A stretch of 36,246 bases of DNA from Lachnospiraceae bacterium UBA7076 (GCA_002493625.1 DKZK01000013.1:1-36246), one strand, 5' to 3'. Counted from the stretch's first letter, positions 24,591-32,225 are shown. Numbers and translations are program-made. Notes: generated by a model not told the origin, from the sequence alone.

Positions 24591-25118
24591 GTATACTATG
24601 GAGCTGTCGCATTAAATGCTTTTAGAGCGACAGCCTCATATGCATGTTTTGTTATGTGTTACGAATAATTTTCGGACATCACCTTCCATGTTTAAAATTT
24701 TTTTATTTGTCTGGTTATTTGAAACGGGTATATGCATATCATAATTTTAAGACCTAAGAAGAAAATATTGTGATATATTTATTTTAAAAAGGAAAAGTAT
24801 TCCTCAAAAAATGATATGCATTATAATAAATAATTATAAATATCGTTATGATAAATTCCCATTTGTAAAAACGTATTATATATGCTGCTGATGGGTAAAA
24901 TGTGGGATGTCCACAAAATACAGAAAAATTATATATACTGGAAAGTTTTAAACAAATCATTCCGATATTTACAATAAGAATTTACTATAAAATGGAAATA
25001 AAAGCAACATTTTTTTTCTTAATTTCCATTAAAAACTTGTGAAAAAAATAAGAATTGTCTTTACATGTAAGCATTTTGTGATAAACTAATAATATCATTT
25101 TGCGAAGGAGTGGCTGAC
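24591..25118. other. AT-rich 0.5-kb intergenic region before mecA
   Basis: No gene is seen. It contains a hairpin GCTGTCGC/GCGACAGC (24603-24610 with 24627-24634). It also contains an inverted repeat TATGCATATCAT/ATGATATGCAT (24731-24742 with 24811-24821) enclosing AGGAA/TTCCT. A third hairpin, AATGGAAAT/ATTTCCATT, is at 24991-24999 with 25022-25030. A weak promoter, TTTACA-N16-TAAACT, ends about 30 nt before mecA. The length and repeated dyads suggest a long regulated leader or an undetected small RNA. Confidence 0.4.
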
Positions 25119-25895
25119 ATGAAGATTGAAAGATTAAGCGAAAATCAAATAAGGTGTACTCTTAATAAGGCTGACTTGGCAGAAAAGGAACTTCTCCTAT
25201 CAGAATTAGCATATGGAACTGATAAAGCAAAGGAGCTTTTTCGTGAGTTGATGCAGCAGGCATCCAGTGAATTGGGTTTTGAGGTTGATAACATTCCTCT
25301 TATGATAGAAGCTATACCGGTATCAGCAGAGTGCCTGATACTGATTATAACGAAGGTAGAGGATCCTGATGAGCTGGATACGAGATTTTCAAGATTTACC
25401 AAGCATTTGGCGGATGTTGAAGAATACGAAAACTCTGATTCTGATGATGATGAGACATCTGAGGAAGCTTCAGGAAATGCGGCTGTAAATGCTGCGGATG
25501 GTCTTCTTGAGGCATTGGGCAGTCTGGCAGAGGGGCTCAGCGCTTTGGGCAATGCAAGAAATCCAAAGAAAAAGGAAGCTGCACAGCCTGCAATTACGCA
25601 GGACCTGTTCCGGGTATATACTTTTAAGAACATGGAGAATGTAATAAATGCTGCAAGCAGCGTGAATGGAATGTATAAAGGCACCAACACTCTCTATAAG
25701 AATAATAAGGATGGAAGATACTATCTTTACCTTGTGAAAGAAAAAGCCGTAGACAGTGATTTTGTCAAGACATGTAACATGCTTAGTGAATATGGTGACA
25801 GCATGAAGGCAACCTACGCTACGTTAGAGCATTTTGAGGAACACTACAAGGTTATAATAGAGAATAATGCTGTTCAGACCTTGAACGAGATTTAG
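25119..25895 (+). CDS. mecA: Adaptor protein MecA
   Basis: The protein has 258 aa. The N-terminus MKIERLSENQIRCTLNKADL and the following LFRELMQQASSELGF match the MecA/YpbH N-domain that binds targets. A Ser/Asp/Glu-rich linker (about 110-135) leads to a C-terminal ClpC-binding domain (LFRVYTFKNMENVINAASSV ... LSEYGDS). MecA delivers proteins such as competence factors to the ClpCP protease. A GTG 9 nt upstream (25110) overlaps the ribosome site GAAGGAG, so ATG 25119 is the likely start. It is followed after 22 nt by thrH. The linker is longer than in Bacillus. Confidence 0.88.
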   Translation: MKIERLSENQIRCTLNKADLAEKELLLSELAYGTDKAKELFRELMQQASSELGFEVDNIPLMIEAIPVSAECLILIITKVEDPDELDTRFSRFTKHLADVEEYENSDSDDDETSEEASGNAAVNAADGLLEALGSLAEGLSALGNARNPKKKEAAQPAITQDLFRVYTFKNMENVINAASSVNGMYKGTNTLYKNNKDGRYYLYLVKEKAVDSDFVKTCNMLSEYGDSMKATYATLEHFEEHYKVIIENNAVQTLNEI

Positions 25896-25917
25896 CTTTT
25901 ACGAGGGAGAAAAAAAT

Positions 25918-26520
25918 ATGTATATTACATGCTTGGATTTAGAAGGGGTGCTTGTGCCTGAGATATGGATTGCATTTGCCGAGGCGAGTGGAATACCGGA
26001 ATTGAAAAGGACCACAAGGGATGAACCCGATTATGATAAGCTTATGAACTGGAGACTTGGAATACTTAAGGAGCATGGACTTGGGCTGAAAGAAATTCAG
26101 GATACGATAGCAGGCATTGACCCGTTGCCCGGCGCAAAGGAATTTCTTGATAAGCTGAGAGAGATATGTCAGGTTATAATTATAAGTGATACATTTTCAC
26201 AGTTTGCGGGACCGCTTATGGCAAAGCTTGGATATCCTACGATTTTCTGTAATTCTCTTGAGGTTGCGCCATCGGGAGAGCTTACGGGCTTTAAAATGCG
26301 TTGTGAGCAGTCAAAGCTTACCACAGTGAAGGCGCTTCAGTCAATCGGATACGATACGATTGCAAGCGGTGACAGCCATAATGACCTTGCTATGATAAAG
26401 GCGAGCAAGGCAGGATTTTTGTTCAGGAGCACCGAGCAGATAAAGGCTGATTATCCGGAGCTTCCTGCCTATGAGGAATATGATGAACTTTTTGAAGCCA
26501 TAAAGGCTGCGATGATTTAA
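25918..26520 (+). CDS. thrH: ThrH-like phosphoserine phosphatase / homoserine phosphotransferase
   Basis: This 200-aa HAD-superfamily enzyme has the N-terminal DLEGVLVPEIW (nucleophile Asp), IIISDTFSQFAGP and the C-terminal SGDSHNDLAMIKAS motifs of ThrH, first known from Pseudomonas. It acts on phosphoserine and can transfer phosphate to homoserine, linking serine and threonine synthesis. The length and DLEG form (rather than DxDxT) fit ThrH better than SerB. It is in an operon with mecA, 22 nt apart, with a shared terminator at 26523. Confidence 0.9.
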   Translation: MYITCLDLEGVLVPEIWIAFAEASGIPELKRTTRDEPDYDKLMNWRLGILKEHGLGLKEIQDTIAGIDPLPGAKEFLDKLREICQVIIISDTFSQFAGPLMAKLGYPTIFCNSLEVAPSGELTGFKMRCEQSKLTTVKALQSIGYDTIASGDSHNDLAMIKASKAGFLFRSTEQIKADYPELPAYEEYDELFEAIKAAMI

Positions 26521-26522
26521 TT

Positions 26523-26578
26523 AAAAAGGGCTGCCGCACGAATGCACATTTCTTCGCACGGCAGCTCCTTTTAATTTT
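26523..26578. terminator. Bidirectional terminator between thrH and the Bax-inhibitor gene
   Basis: AAAAAGGGCTGCCG (26523-26536) pairs with CGGCAGCTCCTTTT (about 26559-26572), with an imperfect inner stem. A-rich and T-rich flanks on both sides suit termination from either direction. Confidence 0.75.
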
Positions 26579-26583
26579 AAATA

Positions 26584-27267
26584 TTAATTATTGTTTGATC
26601 TTGCAAGAATTCTTAACAGTCTCATAAATAATACAACGATATCAACGTAGAGTTCAGCAGCAGAATCAACTGCGTTGTCAAGGGTACGCGCCATTGCGTT
26701 AGCTTTTGCCCAATCATAACCGATGTATCCGCAGAATATGAGAACAACTACATAGTCGATAATACCCAGCGATGCGCCTGCAAGTGCCAGAATAAGCTCA
26801 AGGAGAACTGTAATGGCAAGGGTGACAAAAAGTGTTCTTCCCAGACTTAAGAAAAAGGAAGGGAATAATGTTGATGCAACCATCATGGCTATTGTAACAA
26901 TAGCTGTTATGCCAAAAGCAGTTACAACTATATCGGTAGCTCCGGCGTATGCAAACATCTGCAAGGATGCAGAGATTATAAGTCCGAGAGGGATAACGAA
27001 AAAGTTGTATCCGATAAAGCTTACAACCGGGTTCCTTGAACCGTGAACCATTATGCCGCCTATTATACACATAACAATATAAGAAATATAAAACATTGCC
27101 GTATTGTTATAGACAAAATTAAAGGCTGTGTCTGATAAAAATGCAACCATAAAACAGTTTACCAAAAAACCATACAGTAGCACCCCGCCTATAACAAGGT
27201 TATAAGTTCTTTCTGAAATTTCAACATCGCCCTCCTGTAAAAGGGATCTGTCACGTACCTGTGCCAT
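26584..27267 (-). CDS. Bax inhibitor-1 (YccA/TMBIM) family membrane protein
   Basis: The 227-aa protein has seven hydrophobic helices and a short charged N-terminus, as in BI-1/YccA proteins. The region ending IFCGYIGYDWAKANAMAR, followed by a terminal helix (LYVDIVVLFMRLLRILA), matches the conserved C-terminal D-x-...-LYxDI...LLxIL pattern of the family. Relatives are pH-gated calcium leak channels (YetJ) or FtsH modulators (YccA). It starts 26 nt after the DUF1858 gene and is co-transcribed with it; the ribosome site is AGGAGGTAATTTTT. Confidence 0.9.
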   Translation of the reverse strand: MAQVRDRSLLQEGDVEISERTYNLVIGGVLLYGFLVNCFMVAFLSDTAFNFVYNNTAMFYISYIVMCIIGGIMVHGSRNPVVSFIGYNFFVIPLGLIISASLQMFAYAGATDIVVTAFGITAIVTIAMMVASTLFPSFFLSLGRTLFVTLAITVLLELILALAGASLGIIDYVVVLIFCGYIGYDWAKANAMARTLDNAVDSAAELYVDIVVLFMRLLRILARSNNN

Positions 27268-27293
27268 AAAAATTACCTCCTAAAAAATAAAAA

Positions 27294-27509
27294 TTACTCT
27301 GCTTCCTTCTTTGCAAGATATCCATTGATGGATTCTATAACTTCATCAACATTCATTCCATGAACCATGCATGCTTCCTCCAAGCTTTCCATAGCTGCTG
27401 AAGGACAACCTACACAATGCATTCCTGATGCCATTAATATGGCGGCATTTCCAGGGTCTATCTCTATGATTTCATGAATTAACATTGACTTGTCAACTGT
27501 CTGTGCCAC
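27294..27509 (-). CDS. DUF1858 domain protein
   Basis: The protein has 71 aa. It starts with GTG at 27509 (MAQTVDKSMLIHEIIEI), 7 nt after AAGGAGG; an in-frame upstream ATG at 27596 lacks a ribosome site. DUF1858 signature: a domain of hydride-switch-like fold with ASGMHCVGCPSAAMESLEEAC, giving Cys-x2-Cys and a third Cys, and HGMNVDEVIESINGYL at the end. Such proteins are common in anaerobes and are thought to bind a cofactor or metal through the Cys pair. It lies upstream of the Bax-inhibitor-like gene and divergent from the pfl operon. Confidence 0.88.
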   Translation of the reverse strand: MAQTVDKSMLIHEIIEIDPGNAAILMASGMHCVGCPSAAMESLEEACMVHGMNVDEVIESINGYLAKKEAE

Positions 27510-27611
27510 GTTAAGACCTCCTTTATAATATTGTACTTTTATAAAACAAAATATATAAGTATTTTGTTCATTCCATAGTAATTTATACCGTATCACTTGC
27601 GTAGCATAATG

Positions 27612-27657
27612 CCGGCAGGCTCAATAACGGCTTTCATTATAAGCGTTGTATTGCCGG
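27612..27657. other. Hairpin in the DUF1858-pfl divergent region
   Basis: CCGGCA (27612-27617) pairs with TGCCGG (27652-27657), continued imperfectly by CAATAACG/CGTTGTAT. It lies about 100 nt upstream of DUF1858 and about 110 nt upstream of the pfl promoter. It could be a terminator-like insulator or a leader element. Confidence 0.35.
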
Positions 27658-27711
27658 TTGCTTTGCTGTATTATAACACTATATATAGGAAAATGTCTAT
27701 GCAAAAACAAT

Positions 27712-27728
27712 TTGTATACTGTATACAA
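27712..27728. promoter_or_regulatory. Palindromic operator candidate upstream of pflB
   Basis: TTGTATAC-T-GTATACAA is a perfect 17-bp dyad. The same half, TGTATACAATTT, recurs at 27776-27787 between the -35 and -10 of the pfl promoter. The form resembles GntR-type operators. It does not match the Rex consensus (TTGTTAA-n4-TTAACAA). Confidence 0.5.
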
Positions 27729-27769
27729 TTTATGTATGAAAAAAAGTACAAAAAAACGCTTATATTACA

Positions 27770-27798
27770 TTGACGTGTATACAATTTGAAATTATAAT
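27770..27798 (+). promoter_or_regulatory. pfl operon promoter
   Basis: TTGACG (27770-27775), a 17-nt spacer and TATAAT (27793-27798). A leader of about 130 nt follows, in which GGATTT (near 27812) could pair with AAATCC (near 27890). The spacer holds a half-site of the upstream palindrome, so a regulator bound there would compete with RNA polymerase. Confidence 0.7.
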
Positions 27799-27935
27799 AT
27801 AAACAACATCAGGATTTGGCGTGGCAAAATACGATGGGGGTATAGCCTTTATGCTGAGTTCTGATACAAACAGTTTAACTATTTTATGAAAATCCGCATA
27901 GTGACAGCGGAAGAAAAAAGGAGGAGTAAAACACA

Positions 27936-30002
27936 ATGTTATTAAAATTTGATGCATTGGAAGCAGAGGGATGGAACGGATTTGTACCGGGCAAATGGCA
28001 GAAGGAAGTAGAGGTCAGAGACTTCATTCAGAAAAACTACACTCCATATGAGGGTGATGACACATTCTTAGCTGAACCAACACAGAATACGAAGGATTTA
28101 TGGCAGATGGTTCTTGATCTTTCAAAGAAGGAGAGAGAAGCAGGCGGTGTTCTTGATATGGATACTAAGGTGGTTTCTACACTTACTTCACATGGTGCCG
28201 GATATCTTGACAAGAGCAAGGAGACTATTGTCGGTTTCCAGACAGATGCGCCTTTCAAGAGAGGTATGAACGTATACGGCGGTATCCGTATGGCTATGAA
28301 GGCTTGCGAGGATAACGGATACAAGGTTGACCCTGAGGTTGTAGAGTTCTTTACCACACACAGAAAAACTCACAATGCAGGCGTATTTGATGTATACGAT
28401 GATGAAATAAGAAGATGCCGTTCAAATCACATTATCACAGGTCTTCCGGATGCATACGGACGTGGACGTATTATCGGTGACTACAGAAGGGTTGCTCTTT
28501 ACGGAATTGATTTCCTTATTGAGGATAAGAAGATTCAGAAGGAATCCTTTGGTAATGTTTACACAGATGACGTTATAAGGGGCAAGGAAGAAATTTCAGA
28601 GCAGATCAGAGCTCTTGGCGAATTAAAGAAGATGGCAGCAGCATATGGCATTGATATTTCCAAGCCGGCTAAGAACGTGCAGGAGGCTATTCAGGCAGTT
28701 TACTTCGGCTATCTTGGAGCAGTTAAGGAGCAGAACGGCGCAGCTATGTCACTTGGTCGTACAGCTACTTTCCTTGATATATATGCGGAGAGAGACATTA
28801 AGAACGGAACATTTACTGAGTCACAGATTCAGGAATTTGTTGACCACTTCGTTATGAAGTTAAGATGCGTTAAATTCGCAAGAACTCCTGAGTACAACTC
28901 AATTTTTGCAGGTGATCCTGTATGGGTTACTGAGTCACTTGGCGGTATGGGTGTTGACGGACGTCCGCTTGTTACAAAGATGAGCTTCAGATATCTTCAC
29001 ACACTTGACAACTTAGGTACTTCACCGGAGCCAAACCTTACGGTTCTCTGGTCAACAAAGCTCCCTGTAAACTGGAAGCAGTACTGTGCTAAGATGTCAA
29101 TCAAGTCATCCTCAATTCAGTATGAGAATGATGACCTTATGAGACCGCTCCACGGTGACGATTATGGTATTGCATGCTGCGTATCATCAATGGTTATCGG
29201 TAAGGAGATGCAGTTCTTCGGAGCAAGAGCTAACCTTGCAAAATGTCTTCTTTACTCTATCAACGGCGGTGTTGACGAGTGTACGGGAGTACAGGTTGGT
29301 CCTAAGTACAGACCTATCACTTCTGAGTACCTTGATTATGATGAGGTTATGGAGAAGTTTGACGATATGATGGAATGGCTTGCAAAGGTATATGTAAGCG
29401 CACTTAACATCATTCACTACATGCATGATAAGTATGCATATGAGAGGATTCAGATGGCGCTTCATGACAGAGATGTCAAGAGATACTTTGCAACAGGTCT
29501 TGCAGGACTTTCCGTTGTTGCTGACTCACTTTCAGCTATTAAGTACGCTAAGGTTAAGGCAGTAAGAAATGAGCAGGGAATCGTTGTAAGCTACGAGACA
29601 GAGGGAGATTTCCCTAAATATGGTAACAACGATGACAGAGTTGACAAGATTGCTGCAAGTCTTGTATCAACATTTATGCACAAGCTCAGAAAGCATCATG
29701 TATACAGAAATGGTTTCCCTACCATGTCAATACTTACGATTACTTCAAACGTAACCTATGGTAAGAACACAGGAGATACTCCTTGTGGAAGAAAGCATGG
29801 TCAGCCATTTGCACCGGGTGCAAACCCTATGCATCAGAGAGATACTCACGGTGCGCTTGCATCACTTTCATCCGTTGCAAAGCTTCCGTTCATGGATTCA
29901 CAGGACGGTATTTCAAATACCTTCTCAATAATCCCTGGAGCACTTGGCAAAGAGGATCAGATGTTTGCAGGAGACCTTAACGTAGACCTTAAGCTTGATT
30001 AA
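27936..30002 (+). CDS. pflB: Pyruvate formate-lyase core subunit lacking the glycyl-radical domain
   Basis: PFL converts pyruvate and CoA to acetyl-CoA and formate. The 688-aa chain contains the whole barrel, with the two active-site cysteines C414-C415 (GIACCVSSMVIGKEMQFFGARANL in outline) and the late motifs DTPCGRKHGQPFAPGANPMH and SVAKLPFMDSQDGISNTFSI. It stops at ALGKEDQMFAGDLNVDLKLD, where normal PFL (about 750-760 aa) continues into the radical domain with the RVSGYAV loop. That domain is encoded at 30308. Codon use is highly biased (few synonymous codons), as in very highly expressed genes, and the ribosome site AAAGGAGGAG is ideal, so this is a functional gene and not a truncated relic. 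Confidence 0.95.
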   Translation: MLLKFDALEAEGWNGFVPGKWQKEVEVRDFIQKNYTPYEGDDTFLAEPTQNTKDLWQMVLDLSKKEREAGGVLDMDTKVVSTLTSHGAGYLDKSKETIVGFQTDAPFKRGMNVYGGIRMAMKACEDNGYKVDPEVVEFFTTHRKTHNAGVFDVYDDEIRRCRSNHIITGLPDAYGRGRIIGDYRRVALYGIDFLIEDKKIQKESFGNVYTDDVIRGKEEISEQIRALGELKKMAAAYGIDISKPAKNVQEAIQAVYFGYLGAVKEQNGAAMSLGRTATFLDIYAERDIKNGTFTESQIQEFVDHFVMKLRCVKFARTPEYNSIFAGDPVWVTESLGGMGVDGRPLVTKMSFRYLHTLDNLGTSPEPNLTVLWSTKLPVNWKQYCAKMSIKSSSIQYENDDLMRPLHGDDYGIACCVSSMVIGKEMQFFGARANLAKCLLYSINGGVDECTGVQVGPKYRPITSEYLDYDEVMEKFDDMMEWLAKVYVSALNIIHYMHDKYAYERIQMALHDRDVKRYFATGLAGLSVVADSLSAIKYAKVKAVRNEQGIVVSYETEGDFPKYGNNDDRVDKIAASLVSTFMHKLRKHHVYRNGFPTMSILTITSNVTYGKNTGDTPCGRKHGQPFAPGANPMHQRDTHGALASLSSVAKLPFMDSQDGISNTFSIIPGALGKEDQMFAGDLNVDLKLD

Positions 30003-30035
30003 TTAATAAAATCATGAAAGGTTAGGTAAGACCTA

Positions 30036-30248
30036 ATGGATAATGGTTTAAGTAATGTAGACGATATAGTTGCAATGCTCGACAATATGGTAGCAGACGG
30101 TCATGGACACATTAATGTGTCCTATGACCCTGATAAGGAAGGAAATGAGGTTGAGACTTTAGGATGTCTCGACTGTGCAAAGGGTAATCTTGCATGCGCA
30201 GTTCCTACGCTTCATGAAGGCATTGACGACGCATTCGAAGAAAATTAA
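30036..30248 (+). CDS. Cys-rich partial homologue of the PFL radical domain, function unknown
   Basis: The protein has 70 aa. Residues 7-31 (NVDDIVAMLDNMVADGHGHI then NVSYD) align with QIDNLVGMLDGYVEKGGYHLNVNVYN of the radical protein at 30308. After that the RVSGYAV loop is absent and is replaced by C44-x2-C47-x6-C54 and an acidic end (HEGIDDAFEEN). It therefore cannot carry a glycyl radical but could occupy the same docking surface on the PFL core. It lies 33 nt after pflB and 59 nt before the radical protein; its ribosome site is weak (AGGT) and lies in a small dyad (TAGGT..ACCTA), suggesting lower translation. Possible roles: placeholder, assembly chaperone, or metal- or thiol-based oxygen sensor. 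All of these are inference. Confidence 0.75.
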   Translation: MDNGLSNVDDIVAMLDNMVADGHGHINVSYDPDKEGNEVETLGCLDCAKGNLACAVPTLHEGIDDAFEEN

Positions 30249-30307
30249 ATTTTTGCTGACATTAAATCAGCGCAATATTATTTTTTAGAAATAGGAGGAT
30301 TATTATT

Positions 30308-30547
30308 ATGGCTAGCACTCAGCAGATTGACAACTTAGTTGGTATGTTAGATGGATATGTAGAAAAGGGTGGATACCACCTCAATGTAAACGTATATAAC
30401 AGGGATACACTTCTCGATGCACAGAAGCATCCTGAGAATTATCCTCAGCTTACAATCCGTGTATCAGGATATGCAGTAAACTTCATTAAGCTTACTCCTG
30501 AGCAGCAGGCTGACGTTATCTCACGTACATTCCATGAGGGCATGTAA
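30308..30547 (+). CDS. grcA: Separate glycyl-radical subunit of split pyruvate formate-lyase (GrcA-like)
   Basis: The protein has 79 aa. It corresponds to the last part of classical PFL: IDNLVGMLDGYVEKGGYHLN, then YPQLTIRVSGYAVNF with the radical glycine at G54, then LTPEQQADVISRTFHEGM. It resembles E. coli YfiD/GrcA, the spare part that rescues oxygen-cleaved PFL. Here it is not a spare, because the core protein lacks this domain and must use the small protein in trans. It has a strong ribosome site (AGGAGG), consistent with stoichiometric or excess production. The PFL activase at 30658 would be expected to form the radical on G54. The core plus this protein add up to a complete PFL. Confidence 0.93.
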   Translation: MASTQQIDNLVGMLDGYVEKGGYHLNVNVYNRDTLLDAQKHPENYPQLTIRVSGYAVNFIKLTPEQQADVISRTFHEGM

Positions 30548-30586
30548 TTTATTGCTGTCAAGTTGACATATCATTGAAATAAGGGT

Positions 30587-30629
30587 AACATAGAGAGGTG
30601 CTCAAGTTTGGGCGCCTCTTTTATGTTTT
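30587..30629 (+). terminator. Hairpin between the PFL subunits and the activase gene
   Basis: AACATA and AGAGGTGC (30587-30601) pair with GCGCCTCT and TATGTT (30612-30627), followed by TTTG. The T-tract is weak, so it probably attenuates: most transcripts end after the abundant subunits and some continue into pflA. Confidence 0.6.
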
Positions 30630-30657
30630 GTAAATAATTAGTTAGGAGAGATGCGAC

Positions 30658-31416
30658 ATGGAAGGAATGATACACTCAATCGAAACCTTTGGAACAGTGG
30701 ACGGTCCCGGAGTGAGGTATGTGGTTTTCGTAAAGGGATGTCCGATGCGATGTAAATACTGCCATAATCCTGATACATGGGAAATGGCAGGAGGAACGAA
30801 AATGTCCACGGATGAAATACTGGAGGACTATGAGAAATACAAACCGTTTTTAAAGGGCGGCGGTCTTACGGTTACCGGTGGAGAGCCTCTTGTACAGATA
30901 GATTTTCTTACAGAGCTTTTTGAAAAAGCAAAGGAAAAGGGAATACACACCTGTCTTGATACCTCAGGTATCATGTTCAGAAGGAATGTTCCTGAAATTT
31001 ACGAAAAATATGTGAGGCTTATGAAGTCAACCGATTTGATTATGCTTGACATAAAGCACATTGACCCTGAGGAGCATATCAAGCTTACCTCACAGCCAAG
31101 CGAAAATATATTTGATTTTCTTAAATTTTTGGACGAACAGGAAAAGGAAATATGGATAAGACATGTGCTTGTTCCTGAAATAACGCTTGTGCCGGAATAT
31201 CTTGAAAGACTTGGAAGGTTTATTGCGCAGTTTAAGCATATCAAGGCACTTGATGTTCTTCCTTATCATGACATGGGCAAGGAAAAATATGAGAAGTTAG
31301 GTATGGATTATGTTCTTAAGGATGTCCTTCCTGTAGAAAAGGAACAGGCGATAGAGGCAAGAAACGTAATACTTGCCGCAATGAAGGAAGAAAGACAAAG
31401 GCTGGAAAATGCATAG
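30658..31416 (+). CDS. pflA: Pyruvate formate-lyase activating enzyme
   Basis: This 252-aa radical SAM enzyme abstracts hydrogen from the PFL glycine to form the radical. The N-terminal HSIETFGTVDGPGVRYVVF leads to the cluster motif C28-x3-C32-x2-C35 (GCPMRCKYCHNPDTW). The SAM-binding TVTGGEPL and the later DIKHIDPEEH and LPYHDMGKEKYEKLG regions are as in PflA. The length matches the family. It has a good ribosome site (AGGAGAG) and lies 110 nt after the glycyl-radical subunit beyond a hairpin. Its natural target here is a small free-standing glycyl protein, or that protein bound to the core. Confidence 0.95.
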   Translation: MEGMIHSIETFGTVDGPGVRYVVFVKGCPMRCKYCHNPDTWEMAGGTKMSTDEILEDYEKYKPFLKGGGLTVTGGEPLVQIDFLTELFEKAKEKGIHTCLDTSGIMFRRNVPEIYEKYVRLMKSTDLIMLDIKHIDPEEHIKLTSQPSENIFDFLKFLDEQEKEIWIRHVLVPEITLVPEYLERLGRFIAQFKHIKALDVLPYHDMGKEKYEKLGMDYVLKDVLPVEKEQAIEARNVILAAMKEERQRLENA

Positions 31417-31435
31417 GCAGCTCTTTGTTCTTTTT
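31391..31435 (+). terminator. Terminator overlapping the end of pflA
   Basis: AAAGACAAAGGCTG (31391-31404), inside the last pflA codons, pairs with CAGCTCTTTGTTCTTT (31418-31433) with small bulges, followed by T's. It ends the pfl operon. Confidence 0.5.
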
Positions 31436-31483
31436 GCAATATAAAATTCATATATTTAACCAAATGCTTTGTTTTGGGTTTGT

Positions 31484-32224
31484 ATGAATTTTCATAATAT
31501 TTTGTCAAAGGGAAAAGAATTATTTTATAAAATAAAAGGTGTATTTGGGAAAAGAACAATACGTTTACTTTTCGGAATACTTTTAATGTTTGCGCTTGTC
31601 ATTATCAATGTATGTATTTATTTTTCGCAGGCGCTTAAGCTTCCGGAACAGATAACGGTAGTTGTGGATGCAGGTCACGGCGGAAACGACCCCGGCAAGG
31701 TTGGAGTGAGCGGCACATTGGAAAAGGACATAAATCTTTCCATTGCATTAAAGCTTAAAACAGAGTTGGAGAAAAAAGGCATAAAGGTAATACTTACAAG
31801 GGAAAGTGATGCAAGCCTTGCCATAGAAGGGGCTACGAACAAAAAAACCTCTGACATGAATAAAAGAATAGAAATTACAAACAGCGCAAGAGCTGATTTG
31901 CTTGTAAGCGTGCACCAAAACAGCTTTACTGACCCTAAAGTGAAAGGGGCGCAGGTTTTTTATTACAAAAATTCCAAGGAAAGCGAGGACATAGCGGTAA
32001 CGGTTCAGACAGAACTTGTAAATTCCCTGGATAAAGACAATAAGCGAAAAGCGAAGGCAAATAACGATTATTACGTCCTTAGAAAAAGCACCTGTCCTGC
32101 CATTATTGTGGAATGTGGGTTTTTAAGCAATTATGAGGAGGAGGCAAAGCTTGTATCGGAGGAATACCAGCAGGATATTGCTGAGGCGATTGCAGAGGGA
32201 ATATATAAGGCATTGAGGCAATAA
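31484..32224 (+). CDS. cwlD: N-acetylmuramoyl-L-alanine amidase, CwlD type
   Basis: The protein has about 246 aa. A short basic N-terminus is followed by a membrane helix (RLLFGILLMFALVIINVCIY) and then an Amidase_3 domain: VVVDAGHGGNDPGKVG with the first zinc ligand His, GTLEKDINLSIA with the Glu, LLVSVHQNSF with the second His, and VECGFLSNYEEE with the catalytic Glu. CwlD makes muramic-delta-lactam in spore cortex peptidoglycan; similar amidases also serve in growth. No good ribosome site is visible. ATG 31484 is favoured over the in-frame TTG at 31469. Confidence 0.85.
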   Translation: MNFHNILSKGKELFYKIKGVFGKRTIRLLFGILLMFALVIINVCIYFSQALKLPEQITVVVDAGHGGNDPGKVGVSGTLEKDINLSIALKLKTELEKKGIKVILTRESDASLAIEGATNKKTSDMNKRIEITNSARADLLVSVHQNSFTDPKVKGAQVFYYKNSKESEDIAVTVQTELVNSLDKDNKRKAKANNDYYVLRKSTCPAIIVECGFLSNYEEEAKLVSEEYQQDIAEAIAEGIYKALRQ

Positions 32225-32225
32225 G

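Noticed and set aside
25145..25690. 181-codon antisense frame inside mecA
   Set aside because: Its Ser-rich translation mirrors the acidic MecA linker on the other strand; there is no start signal.
27712..27728. Rex (NADH-sensing) operator
   Set aside because: Rex sites are TTGTTAA-n4-TTAACAA; this dyad is TTGTATAC-n1-GTATACAA.
27799..27935. ZTP (pfl-motif) riboswitch in the pflB leader
   Set aside because: The conserved core CCGCC-n-GGGC and its pseudoknot partner are absent. Only a weak GGATTT/AAATCC pairing is seen.
29990..30310. The short pflB explained as a frameshift or sequencing error
   Set aside because: The radical domain starts 305 nt downstream with its own AGGAGG and ATG, another ORF lies between, and the core ends cleanly at the domain border. 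No single base change would restore one long frame.
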